Source: Cyanobacterium stanieri PCC 7202
GTDB taxonomy: Bacteria; Cyanobacteriota; Cyanobacteriia; Cyanobacteriales; Cyanobacteriaceae
DNA length: 64,000 nt
Assembly: GCA_000317655.1 (NCBI GenBank)
Contig: CP003940.1
Coordinates: 1 to 64,000 of the forward strand
Direction: 5' to 3'
Shown here: piece by piece, positions 41,508 to 51,358 of the stretch
Layout: each line of letters starts with the position of its first letter
How positions within the stretch are numbered: the first letter of the stretch is position 1
Notes under the pieces: model-generated
Seen by the model: the letters and a program-made list of their open reading frames with translations, nothing else
Told to the model about the DNA's origin: nothing
Database searches by the model: none
Translations under genes and position numbers: made by a program

Positions 41508-42104
41508 CTAATTATAAAGACTCATCGCCTTTTCGATACCATCTTTTAAACTAAGCTCGATCGCACTTTGAGTCACCCCCATCAACTCGTCGATAACAGG
41601 CATTTCAGCAGGAGAAAACCTGCCCAAAACATGACCAACAGTTTGTTTTTTGCCCTCCGATTTACCGATACCAATGCGACAACGGGGAAATTTTTGTCCC
41701 CCCAAATGACTGATAATCGACTTCATCCCATTATGACCTCCCGCCGAACCAGAAAGCCTTAGTCGAATTTTTCCCAAGGGAATATCCATGTCATCATATA
41801 CCACCAAAATTCCGTCAGGGGTTAATTTATACCAATCACATACAGCCCTGACAGACTGCCCAGAGCGATTCATATAAGTAAGGGGTTTTAATAGTCTTAC
41901 CTTTTGATTATTAGGAGCAATACCTTCAGCAAACAGAGCGTTAAATTTACTATTTTTCTGCCAATTAAAACCCCATTTATCGGCTAAATAATCAACTATT
42001 TCAAAACCAATATTATGTCTTGTTTTATCATATTTAGGCTCAGGGTTTCCTAACCCCACAATCAAATTAGGAATAACTATTTTTTTCTGTTTTTCTTCTT
42101 TCAT
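41508..42104 (-). CDS. pth: Peptidyl-tRNA hydrolase
   Basis: A 198-residue enzyme that frees tRNA from dropped-off peptidyl-tRNA. It shows IVGLGNPEPKYDKTRHNIGF with the catalytic His in TRHNIG, LKPLTYMNRSGQSV, LVVYDDMDIPLGKIRLR and GGHNGMKSIISHLG. A short basic N-terminal extension MKEEKQKKIVIPN precedes the core. Monocistronic. The 3' end is close to the interspersed element. Confidence 0.95.
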   Translation of the reverse strand: MKEEKQKKIVIPNLIVGLGNPEPKYDKTRHNIGFEIVDYLADKWGFNWQKNSKFNALFAEGIAPNNQKVRLLKPLTYMNRSGQSVRAVCDWYKLTPDGILVVYDDMDIPLGKIRLRLSGSAGGHNGMKSIISHLGGQKFPRCRIGIGKSEGKKQTVGHVLGRFSPAEMPVIDELMGVTQSAIELSLKDGIEKAMSLYN

Positions 42105-42222
42105 TAATCTTATATATCGCTTGAATTAATCACTAAATGAAACTATGATTAATATTAATTTCCATTAGTTATTCGTTATAAATCCCAGTTCTATGGGAAT
42201 AATTAATCTTTATAATCTACAT

Positions 42223-42255
42223 TTAATTGTCCATTGTCCATTGTTCATTGTCAAT
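42223..42255. repeat. Heptamer tandem repeat (ATTGTCC)n
   Basis: Four near-perfect 7-base units ATTGTCC-ATTGTCC-ATTGTTC-ATTGTCA lie between pth and the following gene. This is the short-tandem-heptamer type known in cyanobacterial intergenic DNA. It partly abuts the 3' end of the next gene. Confidence 0.75.
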
Positions 42256-42259
42256 TACT

Positions 42260-43156
42260 TTAGTTTTCATCACTCCAACAACTACGCCACTGAGATTCCG
42301 CATGGGCGATCGCATATAATCGAGTAGTACGTTGATATTTTTTTTGTAAATCAATTAACTTATCAATAACAGCAATAATCCTGCGGCGATCGGCACTTAA
42401 ACCCGCATCAGCAAATTCCACCTCCGCCAACCGTAAACAAATAGCTACTACAGGAGTAATATCCTTTGTAATTTTCTTACTAGAAATATCCTCCTTTTCC
42501 ACCACCAAACTAAGTAAATTAGGAGAATCAGCAATGCCCTTAGAACTATCATTATTTTGAAGAGCCATCTCTAAAATTTTGGCAGGAACTTGAGTCGGCA
42601 AAATATCATACTCCTTAAGATAATCATTCGCCTCCAAAGAAAGTTGTGTCAAAACCTCCCCCAAACAATCCTCCACCTCACCATAAAAACGTAACACCCC
42701 ATCAGGATTTAAACCTTCAGGAAACAAATTCACCTTTAGCTCATTTTCCACACTCAAACCCTCAAGAGTAGTTTGTAAATCCTCATCCCCCTCCGACTCC
42801 GATTTAACAACTTCAGGAACAACCCCCGTTAAACTTTGAGGAAAATCTGTAAAAATATCCGACTTCGGCACATCCACCTCCGCCAAATAACTAGATAACT
42901 TTGGCAAAAAACCCTTACTTAAAACCTTTAACTGATCCTGTAAATCAACCTTCTTCTGATAACTTAACGCCAAAAAACTATCAGGATACTTTTGGGTACA
43001 TATCTGATAACAAGCCAATACCAACTGCCTAGCTACCACCCCCGCAAAAGTTTTAATATATCCCTGATAATAACCATATAACTCCCTTGTCAGTAATCTA
43101 ACCTCGGTATCCAAAACCGTCAAATCACTACGTAACTGTTTGATTGACTTAGCCAT
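42260..43156 (-). CDS. Conserved hypothetical protein (cyanobacterial type)
   Basis: A 298-residue helical protein that I cannot assign. Helical segments at the N-terminus (IKQLRSDLTVLDTEVRLLTR, ELYGYYQGYIKTFAGVVARQ) and C-terminus (ITPVVAICLRLAEVEFADAG, RRRIIAVIDKLIDLQKKYQR) flank a variable acidic middle (about 115-150). The ATG at 43156 (MAKSIKQL) is preferred to one nine codons upstream because the extra MLLLIIDFV is hydrophobic and unlike the rest. The N- and C-terminal parts read like one conserved fold split by the insert. No membrane segment. Confidence 0.7.
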   Translation of the reverse strand: MAKSIKQLRSDLTVLDTEVRLLTRELYGYYQGYIKTFAGVVARQLVLACYQICTQKYPDSFLALSYQKKVDLQDQLKVLSKGFLPKLSSYLAEVDVPKSDIFTDFPQSLTGVVPEVVKSESEGDEDLQTTLEGLSVENELKVNLFPEGLNPDGVLRFYGEVEDCLGEVLTQLSLEANDYLKEYDILPTQVPAKILEMALQNNDSSKGIADSPNLLSLVVEKEDISSKKITKDITPVVAICLRLAEVEFADAGLSADRRRIIAVIDKLIDLQKKYQRTTRLYAIAHAESQWRSCWSDEN

Positions 43157-43272
43157 CACAAAATCTATGATTAACAACAACATCTAATGAAAATCCCCCT
43201 CCCTCCCTCATCGGGAGAAGCCATTAGGCAAAGGGGGAAAATATATAAAAACTTCAATGCTCCAAAAAAAAC

Positions 43273-43935
43273 TTATAAAGCACCACCAGTTTGAGCAGCT
43301 ACTTCTTCAGCAAAATTGGTTTCTTGCTTCTCGATACCTTCACCTAAGATGAAACGAGCAAAACGACGCACTTGGATATTTTCCCCAATGGTCGCAACTT
43401 GTTGAGTAATTAACTCCTCAACGGTGATACTTTGATCCCTTACATAGGGTTGAGAAAGTAAACACATTTCGCCTAAACGTTTTTGGATTCTACCCTCAAC
43501 AATTTTCTCCTTAATATTGTCGGGTTTATTACCTAAATCGTCACGACCCATTTCGATCGCTTTTTCTTGTTCCACAACATCCGCAGGAATATCAGCAATC
43601 TTGATATATTCCACATTAGGACAAGCCGCAATCTGCATAGCGATATTTTTTGCTAAAGATTGGAAATCTTCCCTTCTAGCAACGAAATCAGTTTCACAGT
43701 TAACCTCAACAATTACGCCAATACGTCCACCAGTATGGATGTAGCTTTCGACAATTCCTTCAGCGGCAACTCTACCAGCTTTTTTCTCTGCGGAGGTGAT
43801 ACCTTTTTGACGTAACCACTCCATAGCTTTCGCCATGTCACCATCATTTTCTTTTAAAGCCTTTTTGCAGTCCATCATCCCTGCATTGGTTTTATCCCTA
43901 AGCTCTTTTACTAGCTTTGCTGATATTTCTGCCAT
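43273..43935 (-). CDS. tsf: Translation elongation factor Ts
   Basis: A 220-residue guanine-nucleotide exchange factor for EF-Tu, of the short cyanobacterial type. It shows the UBA-like N-terminus ([30 protein letters not shown]), the core [19 protein letters not shown] and the C-terminal [18 protein letters not shown]. It follows rpsB on the same strand after 212 bases, the standard rpsB-tsf order. Confidence 0.97.
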   Translation of the reverse strand: MAEISAKLVKELRDKTNAGMMDCKKALKENDGDMAKAMEWLRQKGITSAEKKAGRVAAEGIVESYIHTGGRIGVIVEVNCETDFVARREDFQSLAKNIAMQIAACPNVEYIKIADIPADVVEQEKAIEMGRDDLGNKPDNIKEKIVEGRIQKRLGEMCLLSQPYVRDQSITVEELITQQVATIGENIQVRRFARFILGEGIEKQETNFAEEVAAQTGGAL

Positions 43936-44147
43936 AGTTAATTACTTTACTTTGTAAAAAATCTTAAAATTATCTTAAATAATCATTACATAAATCGAGT
44001 CCCATCTCCTGAGTTTTTCCAGAAATGGGATTTATTTAGTGACCATAGAAAAAAGCCACCGATAAACCCTACTCACTGCCAATATTAAAAGAATCAGCAG
44101 TAAGTAAAAGTTACATTGTCAACAGGCAAGTTGTCAATTATCGATGA

Positions 44148-44957
44148 TTACTCTTCTTCGCCACCATCTTCTTCGGTATCAGAATAATCTTCATCATCAT
44201 AATCTTCATCATCAGAAGATTCAATGGTTTGTACCGATTCTAAAAACTCATCCACATTACCCTCAGCAACAGCTTTGCCATAACGTCCTTCATAAATAGC
44301 ATCAGCTAATTTACCAATGATCAATTTAATGGAACGAATAGCATCATCATTAGCAGGGATGGGTAAATCAACCAACTCGGGGTTACAGTTGGTATCTAAC
44401 ATAGATACGACAGGTAAGTTAAGTTTTTGACATTCCTTGATGGCATTATGTTCTCTACGAATATCAACGATGATCACAAGATCAGGAACTCTGTTCATGT
44501 CTTTGATACCACCAAGGTATTTTCTGAGTTTGGTTAACTCTCTGCGTAGTACGGACGCTTCTTTTTTAGGTCTTCTGTCTAAAGCACCACTTTCTTCGAG
44601 GGCTTCTAATTCTTTAAGGTGAGCAACACGAGCCTTGATAGTTTCCCAGTTAGTTAGCATTCCCCCTAACCAACGTTGGTTAATATAAAATGCACCACAA
44701 CGAGCTGCCTCTTGGGCGATAATACCTGCAGCTTGGCGTTTTGTACCTACAAATAATACTTTTTTGCCACTTTCGGCAGCTTTTTTGACGTAGTTATAAG
44801 CCTCGTCCATTAATTGGGCGGTTTGTACTAAGTCAATGATATGAACCCCATTTCTGGCGGTGTAGATGTACTGAGACATCTTGGGATTCCAACGACGGGT
44901 TTGGTGTCCGAAGTGAACACCAGAATCTAATAGCTCTTTTAAGCTAACTACTGGCAT
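44148..44957 (-). CDS. rpsB: 30S ribosomal protein S2
   Basis: A 269-residue ribosomal protein. Conserved segments are [70 protein letters not shown] and [14 protein letters not shown]. The last ~25 residues are almost entirely acidic ([20 protein letters not shown]), longer and more acidic than the bacterial core protein needs. RBS-like AAAGGAGAAAA lies before the ATG. Cotranscription with tsf is likely. Confidence 0.97.
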   Translation of the reverse strand: MPVVSLKELLDSGVHFGHQTRRWNPKMSQYIYTARNGVHIIDLVQTAQLMDEAYNYVKKAAESGKKVLFVGTKRQAAGIIAQEAARCGAFYINQRWLGGMLTNWETIKARVAHLKELEALEESGALDRRPKKEASVLRRELTKLRKYLGGIKDMNRVPDLVIIVDIRREHNAIKECQKLNLPVVSMLDTNCNPELVDLPIPANDDAIRSIKLIIGKLADAIYEGRYGKAVAEGNVDEFLESVQTIESSDDEDYDDEDYSDTEEDGGEEE

Positions 44958-45103
44958 TTGATTTTCTCCTTTTATTCGGGTTTATCCTCTATCTAGGCGA
45001 TTAAAATTTCTCTGTCAGAAACACCCGACATCCTAGATATGTGAATTTTTTACAACTTTTCTAGTTTAGCTTAATTGTGGTTTTTTTTCCAATTAGAAAA
45101 TTA

Positions 45104-47620
45104 TTAGAAAATTAGTTGCCAAAAAAAGATAGCAAGACTAAGGGTTGATAAGTGTTGAGGTAATAGCAGTTTGAAGGATTGACGGGCTATTTTTTGACTC
45201 AAAATAACAGTTAATAATACTCCGAAAATAATGGTTAATCCTTGTAAAAAAGCAATTACTGCAGGATGGGCTACCCAAATGGGTAAACCACTACCATCTA
45301 AGCCGAAGGTGGTGGCAAAAAGGGGTAACACTCGTCCTGCTTCTCCTAAACCCATTTGCAAATAGTAGGCTAAACTGGCGGTTAATACTAAGGGTAAGTA
45401 ACCGTAGGCGAGTTCGATAAAACTACGGGATTGAGTGTGATTAAGTTTACAAACTAAACGAATGACACCATGGGCGGTTAAAGGAATTATAGCTGGAATG
45501 GTGATAAGGGCGATCGCACTTAAACCGTGAATCCAAAAATTATCTAAATCCAAACCTAAATGAAAATAATCATTGATTTGCGGAGTCAAATGTAAAAATA
45601 CCGCATTGAGAAGCAAAAACAACAACGCCACCTCATAACTACGGGGTTGGTGAGTTGTCCATAACTCCACCGCAGGAGGGCGTAAATTAAAAGTAACCGA
45701 ACGATGGGGACAAGCCTTTAAACAAGTCATGCATAACACACAATCCCGATTATCCTGCATTTGGGCAGGGTGAGAATATAAAGGGCATCCATTGGTTTCT
45801 TGCCCCTCTCCTTTCTCCGGGCCCCCCTTATAACATTGATAAGTATTACATTCTGCCGAACAAGTTCCCTGCTGCGCTCGTAATTCCGTCATTGCCAACT
45901 TAGCAAACATCCCATTCATGCCACCAATGGGGCAAAGGTAACGACACCAAAAACGCCTTTCAAATATTGCCGAACAAATCATCGCCCCTGCCGTAATTAA
46001 CAATAGTAAACAGGAAGAAAGATAAGCAGTATTAGGCAAATCCCATAACTCCTCCCATAACAAAATGAGGGCAAAACCTGTAAATAAAAACCAACCGCCC
46101 CATTTTTCAGCGGTTTTTCGGGGCCATTTTTTCAGTTGATAATTGGGGAATAATGTTTGGGTCAATTTTTGAGTAACTTCCCCATAAATCATAAATGGAC
46201 ATACTGAACACCACAAACGACCCACAAAAGGAAAAGCCACTAAAATTAAAGGCCACCACCAAGCCCAAAATAAGTTAAGGGCAAAGTTTTGATCCCTAGT
46301 TTGTGGTCCCACAAATAAAATGATTACTACTAGGGCAAATACTGTTAAAGTAAAACCATAATTGATTCTATCAGGCCACCATGGGCTACGCAGAAAGTGG
46401 CGAAAACGAGGATAGGCGGTTAAAAGATTAAAACGAAACTGTTGCTTTTTGCTTTGGGATGGCCAAATAATTTCCTCTGTTAGTTCATTTGTTCCTGCCA
46501 TTTGCACGATCGCCCTTTCAATGAGGTTTTGTAATTCTCGCAGGTTGTTAGGAAAATCGTAACTTTGCAAACGGCGTAAGGCCTCGGCTGTAATTTGGGG
46601 TTTATTAATTTTCTTATTGCGACAAATTAAACTGATGTAGTAGTTCACTTGATCTTCGATGTCGCTTTTTCTTACCCGCAGAGGGGGAACTTTTATATCA
46701 TGGGTAATCAGTTTTTTGATTTCGGGGATAACTTTTTCGGCAATGAAGATTAAACGGGCTTTACATTCTTTCTCACTGTTGAAAATACTTTGTCCTCGGT
46801 TAACTGGGGTATAGGTATTCGACTCCAAAAGTTGCACAATACGGGGTAACAATTCTGATGGTAAATCTTGAATATTATTAAAAATCAGAGTGCCTTCTCC
46901 TACTGCCTCAATTAACCCCGGTTTGCCCCCTGCCCTGCCAAAAATTTCTGCTCCACTGGCTTGAAGTTTGGCACAATCTACCTTAACTACAGGCTCACGG
47001 CGATCGCCCGAACCGTAGTGAATCAAGGCGGCGAGGTTATCTTTTTCCAACCCTTGCTCACCAAAAATCAACACTGATTCATGGTCTTTCGATGCAGTCT
47101 TTACATTTTGCCTTAGTCTCACGGCATAACGGCTTTTGCCGATAATACCCCGTTTTGCTTTGTTGACAAGATAAGGGCGTAAGGTTTCCCTCCTTTCCTG
47201 TTCAAAATCTAATTGGGAAGAAAGGTTGGCAATTTCTTGGGCTAGTTGTTGGGAAAAAGCCTGACTAATTTCGGGGTATTGTTTGATCAACTGGGTGAAT
47301 TTTTCGGCAGGAATTGCCCATAATTTCGCCTCGGTGATGGTAGTAATGGTATTTTGGGCAGATTGTTCCAAAATCAACTCCCGCAGGTTTATCAAGCTCC
47401 CAGCTAGTAAACAGGAGGTTTGTTTTGTCCCTTTTATTTCTACCTGCCCACTTTCAAGGATATATACATTTTTGATGGGTTGACTGGCTTCGATGATGGT
47501 TTTATCTTTTGCCCAAGAAATTGAAGTAAGGTTAGGGGCGATCGCTCTTAATACCTCATCAGGTAAGATATTCATAGCGGTGCGCTCTTTTAACCATGTC
47601 ACCAACTCAGTCATTTCCAT
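45104..47620 (-). CDS. cNMP-binding / sigma54-activator-like AAA+ / membrane polyferredoxin fusion
   Basis: About 838 residues from ATG 47620 (MEMTELVTWL). N-terminus: a cyclic-nucleotide-binding-like domain (about 10-130, VYILESGQVEIKGTKQ). Middle: an AAA+ domain related to sigma54 activators (about 155-385), with a degenerate Walker A (FGEQGLEKDNLAALIH), GEGTLIFNNIQDLP and YDFPNNLRELQNLIERA, but no GAFTGA loop. C-terminus: several membrane helices with NapH-like cysteine motifs LWCSVCPF and WCRYLCPIGG, a CSAECNTYQC group and a 4Fe-4S CVLCMTCLKACPH. Cyanobacteria lack sigma54, so the AAA+ part probably senses or remodels rather than activates transcription. A redox-linked membrane sensor is inferred. 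Confidence 0.75.
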   Translation of the reverse strand: MEMTELVTWLKERTAMNILPDEVLRAIAPNLTSISWAKDKTIIEASQPIKNVYILESGQVEIKGTKQTSCLLAGSLINLRELILEQSAQNTITTITEAKLWAIPAEKFTQLIKQYPEISQAFSQQLAQEIANLSSQLDFEQERRETLRPYLVNKAKRGIIGKSRYAVRLRQNVKTASKDHESVLIFGEQGLEKDNLAALIHYGSGDRREPVVKVDCAKLQASGAEIFGRAGGKPGLIEAVGEGTLIFNNIQDLPSELLPRIVQLLESNTYTPVNRGQSIFNSEKECKARLIFIAEKVIPEIKKLITHDIKVPPLRVRKSDIEDQVNYYISLICRNKKINKPQITAEALRRLQSYDFPNNLRELQNLIERAIVQMAGTNELTEEIIWPSQSKKQQFRFNLLTAYPRFRHFLRSPWWPDRINYGFTLTVFALVVIILFVGPQTRDQNFALNLFWAWWWPLILVAFPFVGRLWCSVCPFMIYGEVTQKLTQTLFPNYQLKKWPRKTAEKWGGWFLFTGFALILLWEELWDLPNTAYLSSCLLLLITAGAMICSAIFERRFWCRYLCPIGGMNGMFAKLAMTELRAQQGTCSAECNTYQCYKGGPEKGEGQETNGCPLYSHPAQMQDNRDCVLCMTCLKACPHRSVTFNLRPPAVELWTTHQPRSYEVALLFLLLNAVFLHLTPQINDYFHLGLDLDNFWIHGLSAIALITIPAIIPLTAHGVIRLVCKLNHTQSRSFIELAYGYLPLVLTASLAYYLQMGLGEAGRVLPLFATTFGLDGSGLPIWVAHPAVIAFLQGLTIIFGVLLTVILSQKIARQSFKLLLPQHLSTLSLAIFFWQLIF

Positions 47621-47847
47621 ACCATCACCCAAAATATATTCACTCTATGTTGATGTTACCTGAAAATAGAATAGTTTATTAGGATTTACAAGAAAAAATA
47701 AAGTGTTTTTCGGTATTGGTACAAAAGATAATAATGGTTCATTGTCTATTGTTGCACTCCATCCCTCCATGGCTCGGATATGCTATGGTATCAGGTAAGT
47801 TTAAGCAATTATTACTATAAATTTTCTATCCATTTTTGTTATTGATT

Positions 47848-49188
47848 ATGTCAAAAGTACAAACGATCGCAAATTACACCAAAGAAAAAGCAGAAAAGTT
47901 AAACATCAAAAAATATGACATTTATGGCTCAACGGTGGAACAAACCAGCGTACAAGTATTTCAGGGCGAACCAAAACAGGTAAAAGCCTCCCAAAAATCC
48001 AGTGTCATTGTGCGAGTTTGGAATGATGATAACCAAATTGGAGTAACATCTACCACCGATGTGGATGCAAAAGGCATTGAAGCCGCCCTCAAAACCGCCT
48101 ACGAAGCCAGTCATTTTGGCGTAAAGGAAAACATCCCTGATTTTAGCGAAAAAGCAAAATCTCCCTTACCTGAAGTTAAAGTAGAATTAGGACAGCAAAC
48201 CCCCCCTGCTGAGTTAATCGAGAAACTTTTAAAAGTAGAAGATGATTTATTAAATGCCCACAGTGCGATCGCCTCTGTACCCTATAATGGAATCTCAGAA
48301 CAAGAAATAGAACGATTCTACCTCAACAGCGAAGGTGCTTTACGAGAAGAAAACCGCACCTATGCCACCATCTATTTATACACCACCACCGAACAAGAAG
48401 GCAAAAAACCCCGTAGCGGAGGCTCTTACAAAATAGCCCCTAGCCTACCCAAACTAGATATTGACAGCTGTTTCCAAGAAACCGTTACCAAAACCATCAG
48501 CCACCTAAACTATCAACCCATCAAATCAGGAAAATATAGAGTTGTTTTTTCCCCCGAAGCCTTCCTAAGCCTATTAGGTGCATTCAGCAACCTTTACAAC
48601 GCCCAAAGCATCCTTGATAAACAAAGCCTCTCCATCCCCGAATCCCTAGGCGAAAAAATAGCCTCCCCCCTTCTATCCGTATCCGACAACGCCCTACACC
48701 CCGCCAACATTAGCGGTGAAACCTTTGACGGTGAAGGCACCCCCACCCAAAACCTACCTCTCATTGTTGAAGGAGTATTAACCAACTTCCTTCATAGTAG
48801 CGTCACCGCCAAAAGAATGAATGCCCAACCCACAGGCAACGCCAGTATTGGAGCAAAAGTCAGTATCAGTCCCAATTTTTTCCATGTATTTCGAGGACAA
48901 CAACCCAGCCAAACCTATAACTTAGAAGAAGCCGAAAACGTAATCTTAATCGATGATGTTCAAGCCCTCCATGCAGGGGTAAACTCATTACAAGGATCAT
49001 TTTCCCTGCCCTTTGACGGATGGTTAATCAACAAAGGAGAAAAAACCAGTATCGAAGCCGCCACCGTAGCCGGAGACTTTCTCGACTTATTAAAATCTAT
49101 CATCTTTGTGGAAGAAGAAGCTGAAATCACCCCCAGTGGCGTATGTCCTCGCATTTGGGTTGACAGCCTTTCTATTACAGGACAATAA
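47848..49188 (+). CDS. pmbA: TldD/PmbA-family protein (TldE-like)
   Basis: A 446-residue member of the TldD/TldE metalloprotease family. TldD-TldE heterodimers mature peptides such as microcins and degrade unfolded leaders, and the TldE/PmbA subunit lacks the zinc motif. Recognisable text: YDIYGSTVEQTSVQVFQGEP, VIVRVWNDDNQIGVTSTTD, SGKYRVVFSPEAFLSLLGAF, ETFDGEGTPTQNLPLIVEG and LINKGEKTSIEAATVAGDF. No HExxxH metal motif is seen, in keeping with TldE. ATG 47848 is preferred to TTG 47836. tldD is not in the window. Confidence 0.85.
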   Translation: MSKVQTIANYTKEKAEKLNIKKYDIYGSTVEQTSVQVFQGEPKQVKASQKSSVIVRVWNDDNQIGVTSTTDVDAKGIEAALKTAYEASHFGVKENIPDFSEKAKSPLPEVKVELGQQTPPAELIEKLLKVEDDLLNAHSAIASVPYNGISEQEIERFYLNSEGALREENRTYATIYLYTTTEQEGKKPRSGGSYKIAPSLPKLDIDSCFQETVTKTISHLNYQPIKSGKYRVVFSPEAFLSLLGAFSNLYNAQSILDKQSLSIPESLGEKIASPLLSVSDNALHPANISGETFDGEGTPTQNLPLIVEGVLTNFLHSSVTAKRMNAQPTGNASIGAKVSISPNFFHVFRGQQPSQTYNLEEAENVILIDDVQALHAGVNSLQGSFSLPFDGWLINKGEKTSIEAATVAGDFLDLLKSIIFVEEEAEITPSGVCPRIWVDSLSITGQ

Positions 49189-49516
49189 ATTCTCAGTTTT
49201 TTATTACTTTTCCAACTCTAACTCTCATTTTTGTAAATTGAGAGTTATTTTTCTTATCAAAATAGCAATTTCGTATTTATAAAAAATATAGTCTGAAAAA
49301 TTACATCCCGTCACTTCCCTTTTCCTTTTACTTATCAATTGGAGATTAGAGAGCACACTATTAATAAACCACAACCATAATGCTGTAGTTTACAGAAATA
49401 AAAAAAGTTTCCTTAAAATATTTGACAAAACTTTACTTTATGTATTAACATAATCATAGAGTGATTTTTTCACTTTATTATCGTACCTCGAAAACATCAT
49501 AAAGAAATCATAGAAG
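49189..49516. other. psbA upstream region
   Basis: This 328-base AT-rich region separates pmbA from psbA. It contains the psbA promoter (see 49422) and an untranslated leader of roughly 50 bases with AAAGAAATCATAGAAG before the start. The rest shows no gene or repeat. Confidence 0.5.
49422..49454 (+). promoter_or_regulatory. Candidate psbA promoter
   Basis: A consensus -35 hexamer TTGACA (49422-49427) is followed at 18 bases by TAACAT, with an overlapping CATAAT a little further on. It lies 63-95 bases before the psbA ATG. This is typical sigma70-type psbA promoter spacing; the exact -10 is not certain. Confidence 0.6.
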
Positions 49517-50584
49517 ATGACTACCACTTTACAACAACAACAGTCTTCCGCATGGGAGCAGTTTTGTCAGTGGATCACCTCTACCAACAACCGCCTCTAT
49601 GTAGGTTGGTTCGGTGTATTAATGATCCCTTGTTTATTAACTGCAACCACTTGTTTCTTAATCGCTTTCGTAGCTGCTCCTCCTGTGGACATCGACGGAA
49701 TCCGTGAACCCGTAGCAGGTTCTTTATTATATGGAAACAACATCATATCTGGTGCTGTAGTACCTAGCTCCAACGCTATCGGTCTACACTTCTACCCTAT
49801 TTGGGAAGCAGCATCCTTAGATGAATGGCTATACAATGGTGGCCCTTACCAATTAGTAGTATTCCACTTCTTAATCGGAATCTTCTGCTACATGGGTCGT
49901 CAGTGGGAATTATCCTACCGTTTAGGAATGCGTCCTTGGATCTGTGTCGCATACTCTGCACCTGTATCCGCTGCGACTGCAGTATTCTTAATCTACCCTA
50001 TCGGTCAAGGATCTTTCTCTGATGGTATGCCTTTAGGTATCTCTGGAACCTTCAACTTCATGTTTGTATTCCAAGCAGAGCATAACATCTTAATGCACCC
50101 CTTCCATATGTTGGGTGTAGCAGGTGTATTCGGTGGATCTTTATTCTCCGCAATGCACGGTTCTCTCGTAACCTCTTCTTTGGTACGTGAAACCACCGAA
50201 ACCGAATCTCAAAACTATGGTTACAAATTCGGTCAAGAAGAAGAAACCTACAACATCGTAGCTGCTCACGGATACTTTGGTCGTTTAATCTTCCAATATG
50301 CATCCTTCAACAACAGCCGCGCATTACACTTCTTCTTAGGTGCATGGCCTGTAATTGGTATTTGGTTCACCGCAATGGGTGTATCTACCATGGCATTCAA
50401 CTTAAATGGTTTCAACTTCAACCAGTCTATCTTAGATAGCCAAGGTCACGTAATTGGAACTTGGGCAGACGTATTAAACCGTGCCAACATCGGTATCGAA
50501 GTAATGCACGAACGTAATGCTCACAACTTCCCCTTAGACTTAGCCTCTGCTGAAGCAGTATCTGCTCCTGTAATCAACGGTTAA
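49517..50584 (+). CDS. psbA: Photosystem II D1 protein
   Basis: A 355-residue reaction-centre protein that binds P680, pheophytin, QB and the Mn4CaO5 cluster. The N-terminal region is one residue shorter than the common form, so numbering is shifted by one. The pheophytin-proximal position 130 is Gln (GRQWELSYR), the low-light D1:1-type residue. The Mn ligand Asp170 ([10 protein letters not shown]), QB-site ASFNNSR and processing site [16 protein letters not shown] are intact. Ala replaces the usual Ser two residues before His272 (NNSRALHFF). The C-terminal extension after processing is shorter than usual. Probably light-regulated, and one of several psbA copies. Confidence 0.98.
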   Translation: MTTTLQQQQSSAWEQFCQWITSTNNRLYVGWFGVLMIPCLLTATTCFLIAFVAAPPVDIDGIREPVAGSLLYGNNIISGAVVPSSNAIGLHFYPIWEAASLDEWLYNGGPYQLVVFHFLIGIFCYMGRQWELSYRLGMRPWICVAYSAPVSAATAVFLIYPIGQGSFSDGMPLGISGTFNFMFVFQAEHNILMHPFHMLGVAGVFGGSLFSAMHGSLVTSSLVRETTETESQNYGYKFGQEEETYNIVAAHGYFGRLIFQYASFNNSRALHFFLGAWPVIGIWFTAMGVSTMAFNLNGFNFNQSILDSQGHVIGTWADVLNRANIGIEVMHERNAHNFPLDLASAEAVSAPVING

Positions 50585-50626
50585 TTTCTACTTGGAAATT
50601 GAGTTTAACAACTAAATAATAACTAG

Positions 50627-50658
50627 AAAGCACTCTCCTTCATTGGGGGGTGCTTTTT
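50627..50658 (+). terminator. psbA terminator
   Basis: The stem AAAGCAC/GTGCTTT, with a pyrimidine-then-G loop and a TTTTT tail. Its right side forms the left copy of a 19-bp direct repeat (see 50645). Confidence 0.7.
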
Positions 50659-50663
50659 GGTGT
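50645..50663. repeat. 19-bp direct repeat, left copy
   Basis: GGGGGGTGCTTTTTGGTGT occurs identically at 56374-56392. The two copies enclose the Uma2 gene and the dynamin-like operon. The ~25 bases before each copy are also similar (both have AGCA-type hairpin arms), which suggests a duplicated terminator. Confidence 0.75.
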
Positions 50664-50705
50664 GCGTGTTAAAATTAGCGTAATATGGGGAAACAGGAGT
50701 AAGTG

Positions 50706-51284
50706 ATGATGAATGCCTATACCATTAACTTTGATTCTATCTTTACCATTACAGATAAACAGTTTTATCAATTGTGTACTAATAACCCAGAATTAGTGTT
50801 GGAGAGAAATAGAAAGGGAGAATTAATCATTATGTCGCCCACTGGAGGAGAAACTGGCAAAAAAAATGCCGAATTGAATGCGGATTTTGTCATCTGGAAT
50901 CGTCAAAAAAAACTAGGATATATCTTCGATTCCTCAACTTGTTTTCGATTACCCATGGGTAGTAATCGCTCCCCTGATGTGGCATATATCAAGAAAGAAA
51001 GATGGGATAAGTTAACCGAAGAGGAAAAGATTAAATTTCCACCCATCGCCCCTGATTTCGTACTCGAATTAATGAGTAATACCGACTCCTTGAAAATGCT
51101 TCAAGAAAAAATGGCAGAATACATGGAAAGTGGAGTTAAACTGGGCTGGTTAATTAACCCAGAAAAAAAAGAAGTTGAAATATATCGTCAAGGAAAAGAA
51201 AAGGAAATTTTAAGTAATCCTCAAAACCTCTCGGGAGAAGACATTTTGCTTGATTTTATTTTAGATTTAACTAAGATTTTTTAG
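50706..51284 (+). CDS. Uma2-family (DUF820) PD-(D/E)xK-like nuclease
   Basis: A 192-residue protein of the large cyanobacterial Uma2 family, which has a restriction-endonuclease-like fold. It shows ERNRKGELIIMSPTGGETG, FDSSTCFRLPMGSNRSPDVA (catalytic Asp), APDFVLELMSNTDS (Glu) and GVKLGWLINPEKKEVEIYR. Genomes carry dozens of paralogues, and the biological role is unresolved. RBS GGAG is six bases before the ATG at 50706. It is the first gene inside the direct-repeat interval. Confidence 0.85.
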   Translation: MMNAYTINFDSIFTITDKQFYQLCTNNPELVLERNRKGELIIMSPTGGETGKKNAELNADFVIWNRQKKLGYIFDSSTCFRLPMGSNRSPDVAYIKKERWDKLTEEEKIKFPPIAPDFVLELMSNTDSLKMLQEKMAEYMESGVKLGWLINPEKKEVEIYRQGKEKEILSNPQNLSGEDILLDFILDLTKIF

Positions 51285-51358
51285 TTTTATAATTCTTGTT
51301 TATGTTACGGTTAAATGTAGATGCGATCGCACCTACCCATAAACTTGATCGCACCGTT

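Noticed and set aside
43186-43250. C-rich/G-rich palindromic text between the unknown gene and tsf
   Set aside because: It resembles the G/C hairpin repeat only loosely, with an interrupted stem, so it was not assigned to the family.
49825-50303. Several open frames inside psbA on both strands
   Set aside because: These are shadows of a highly conserved gene with strong codon bias.
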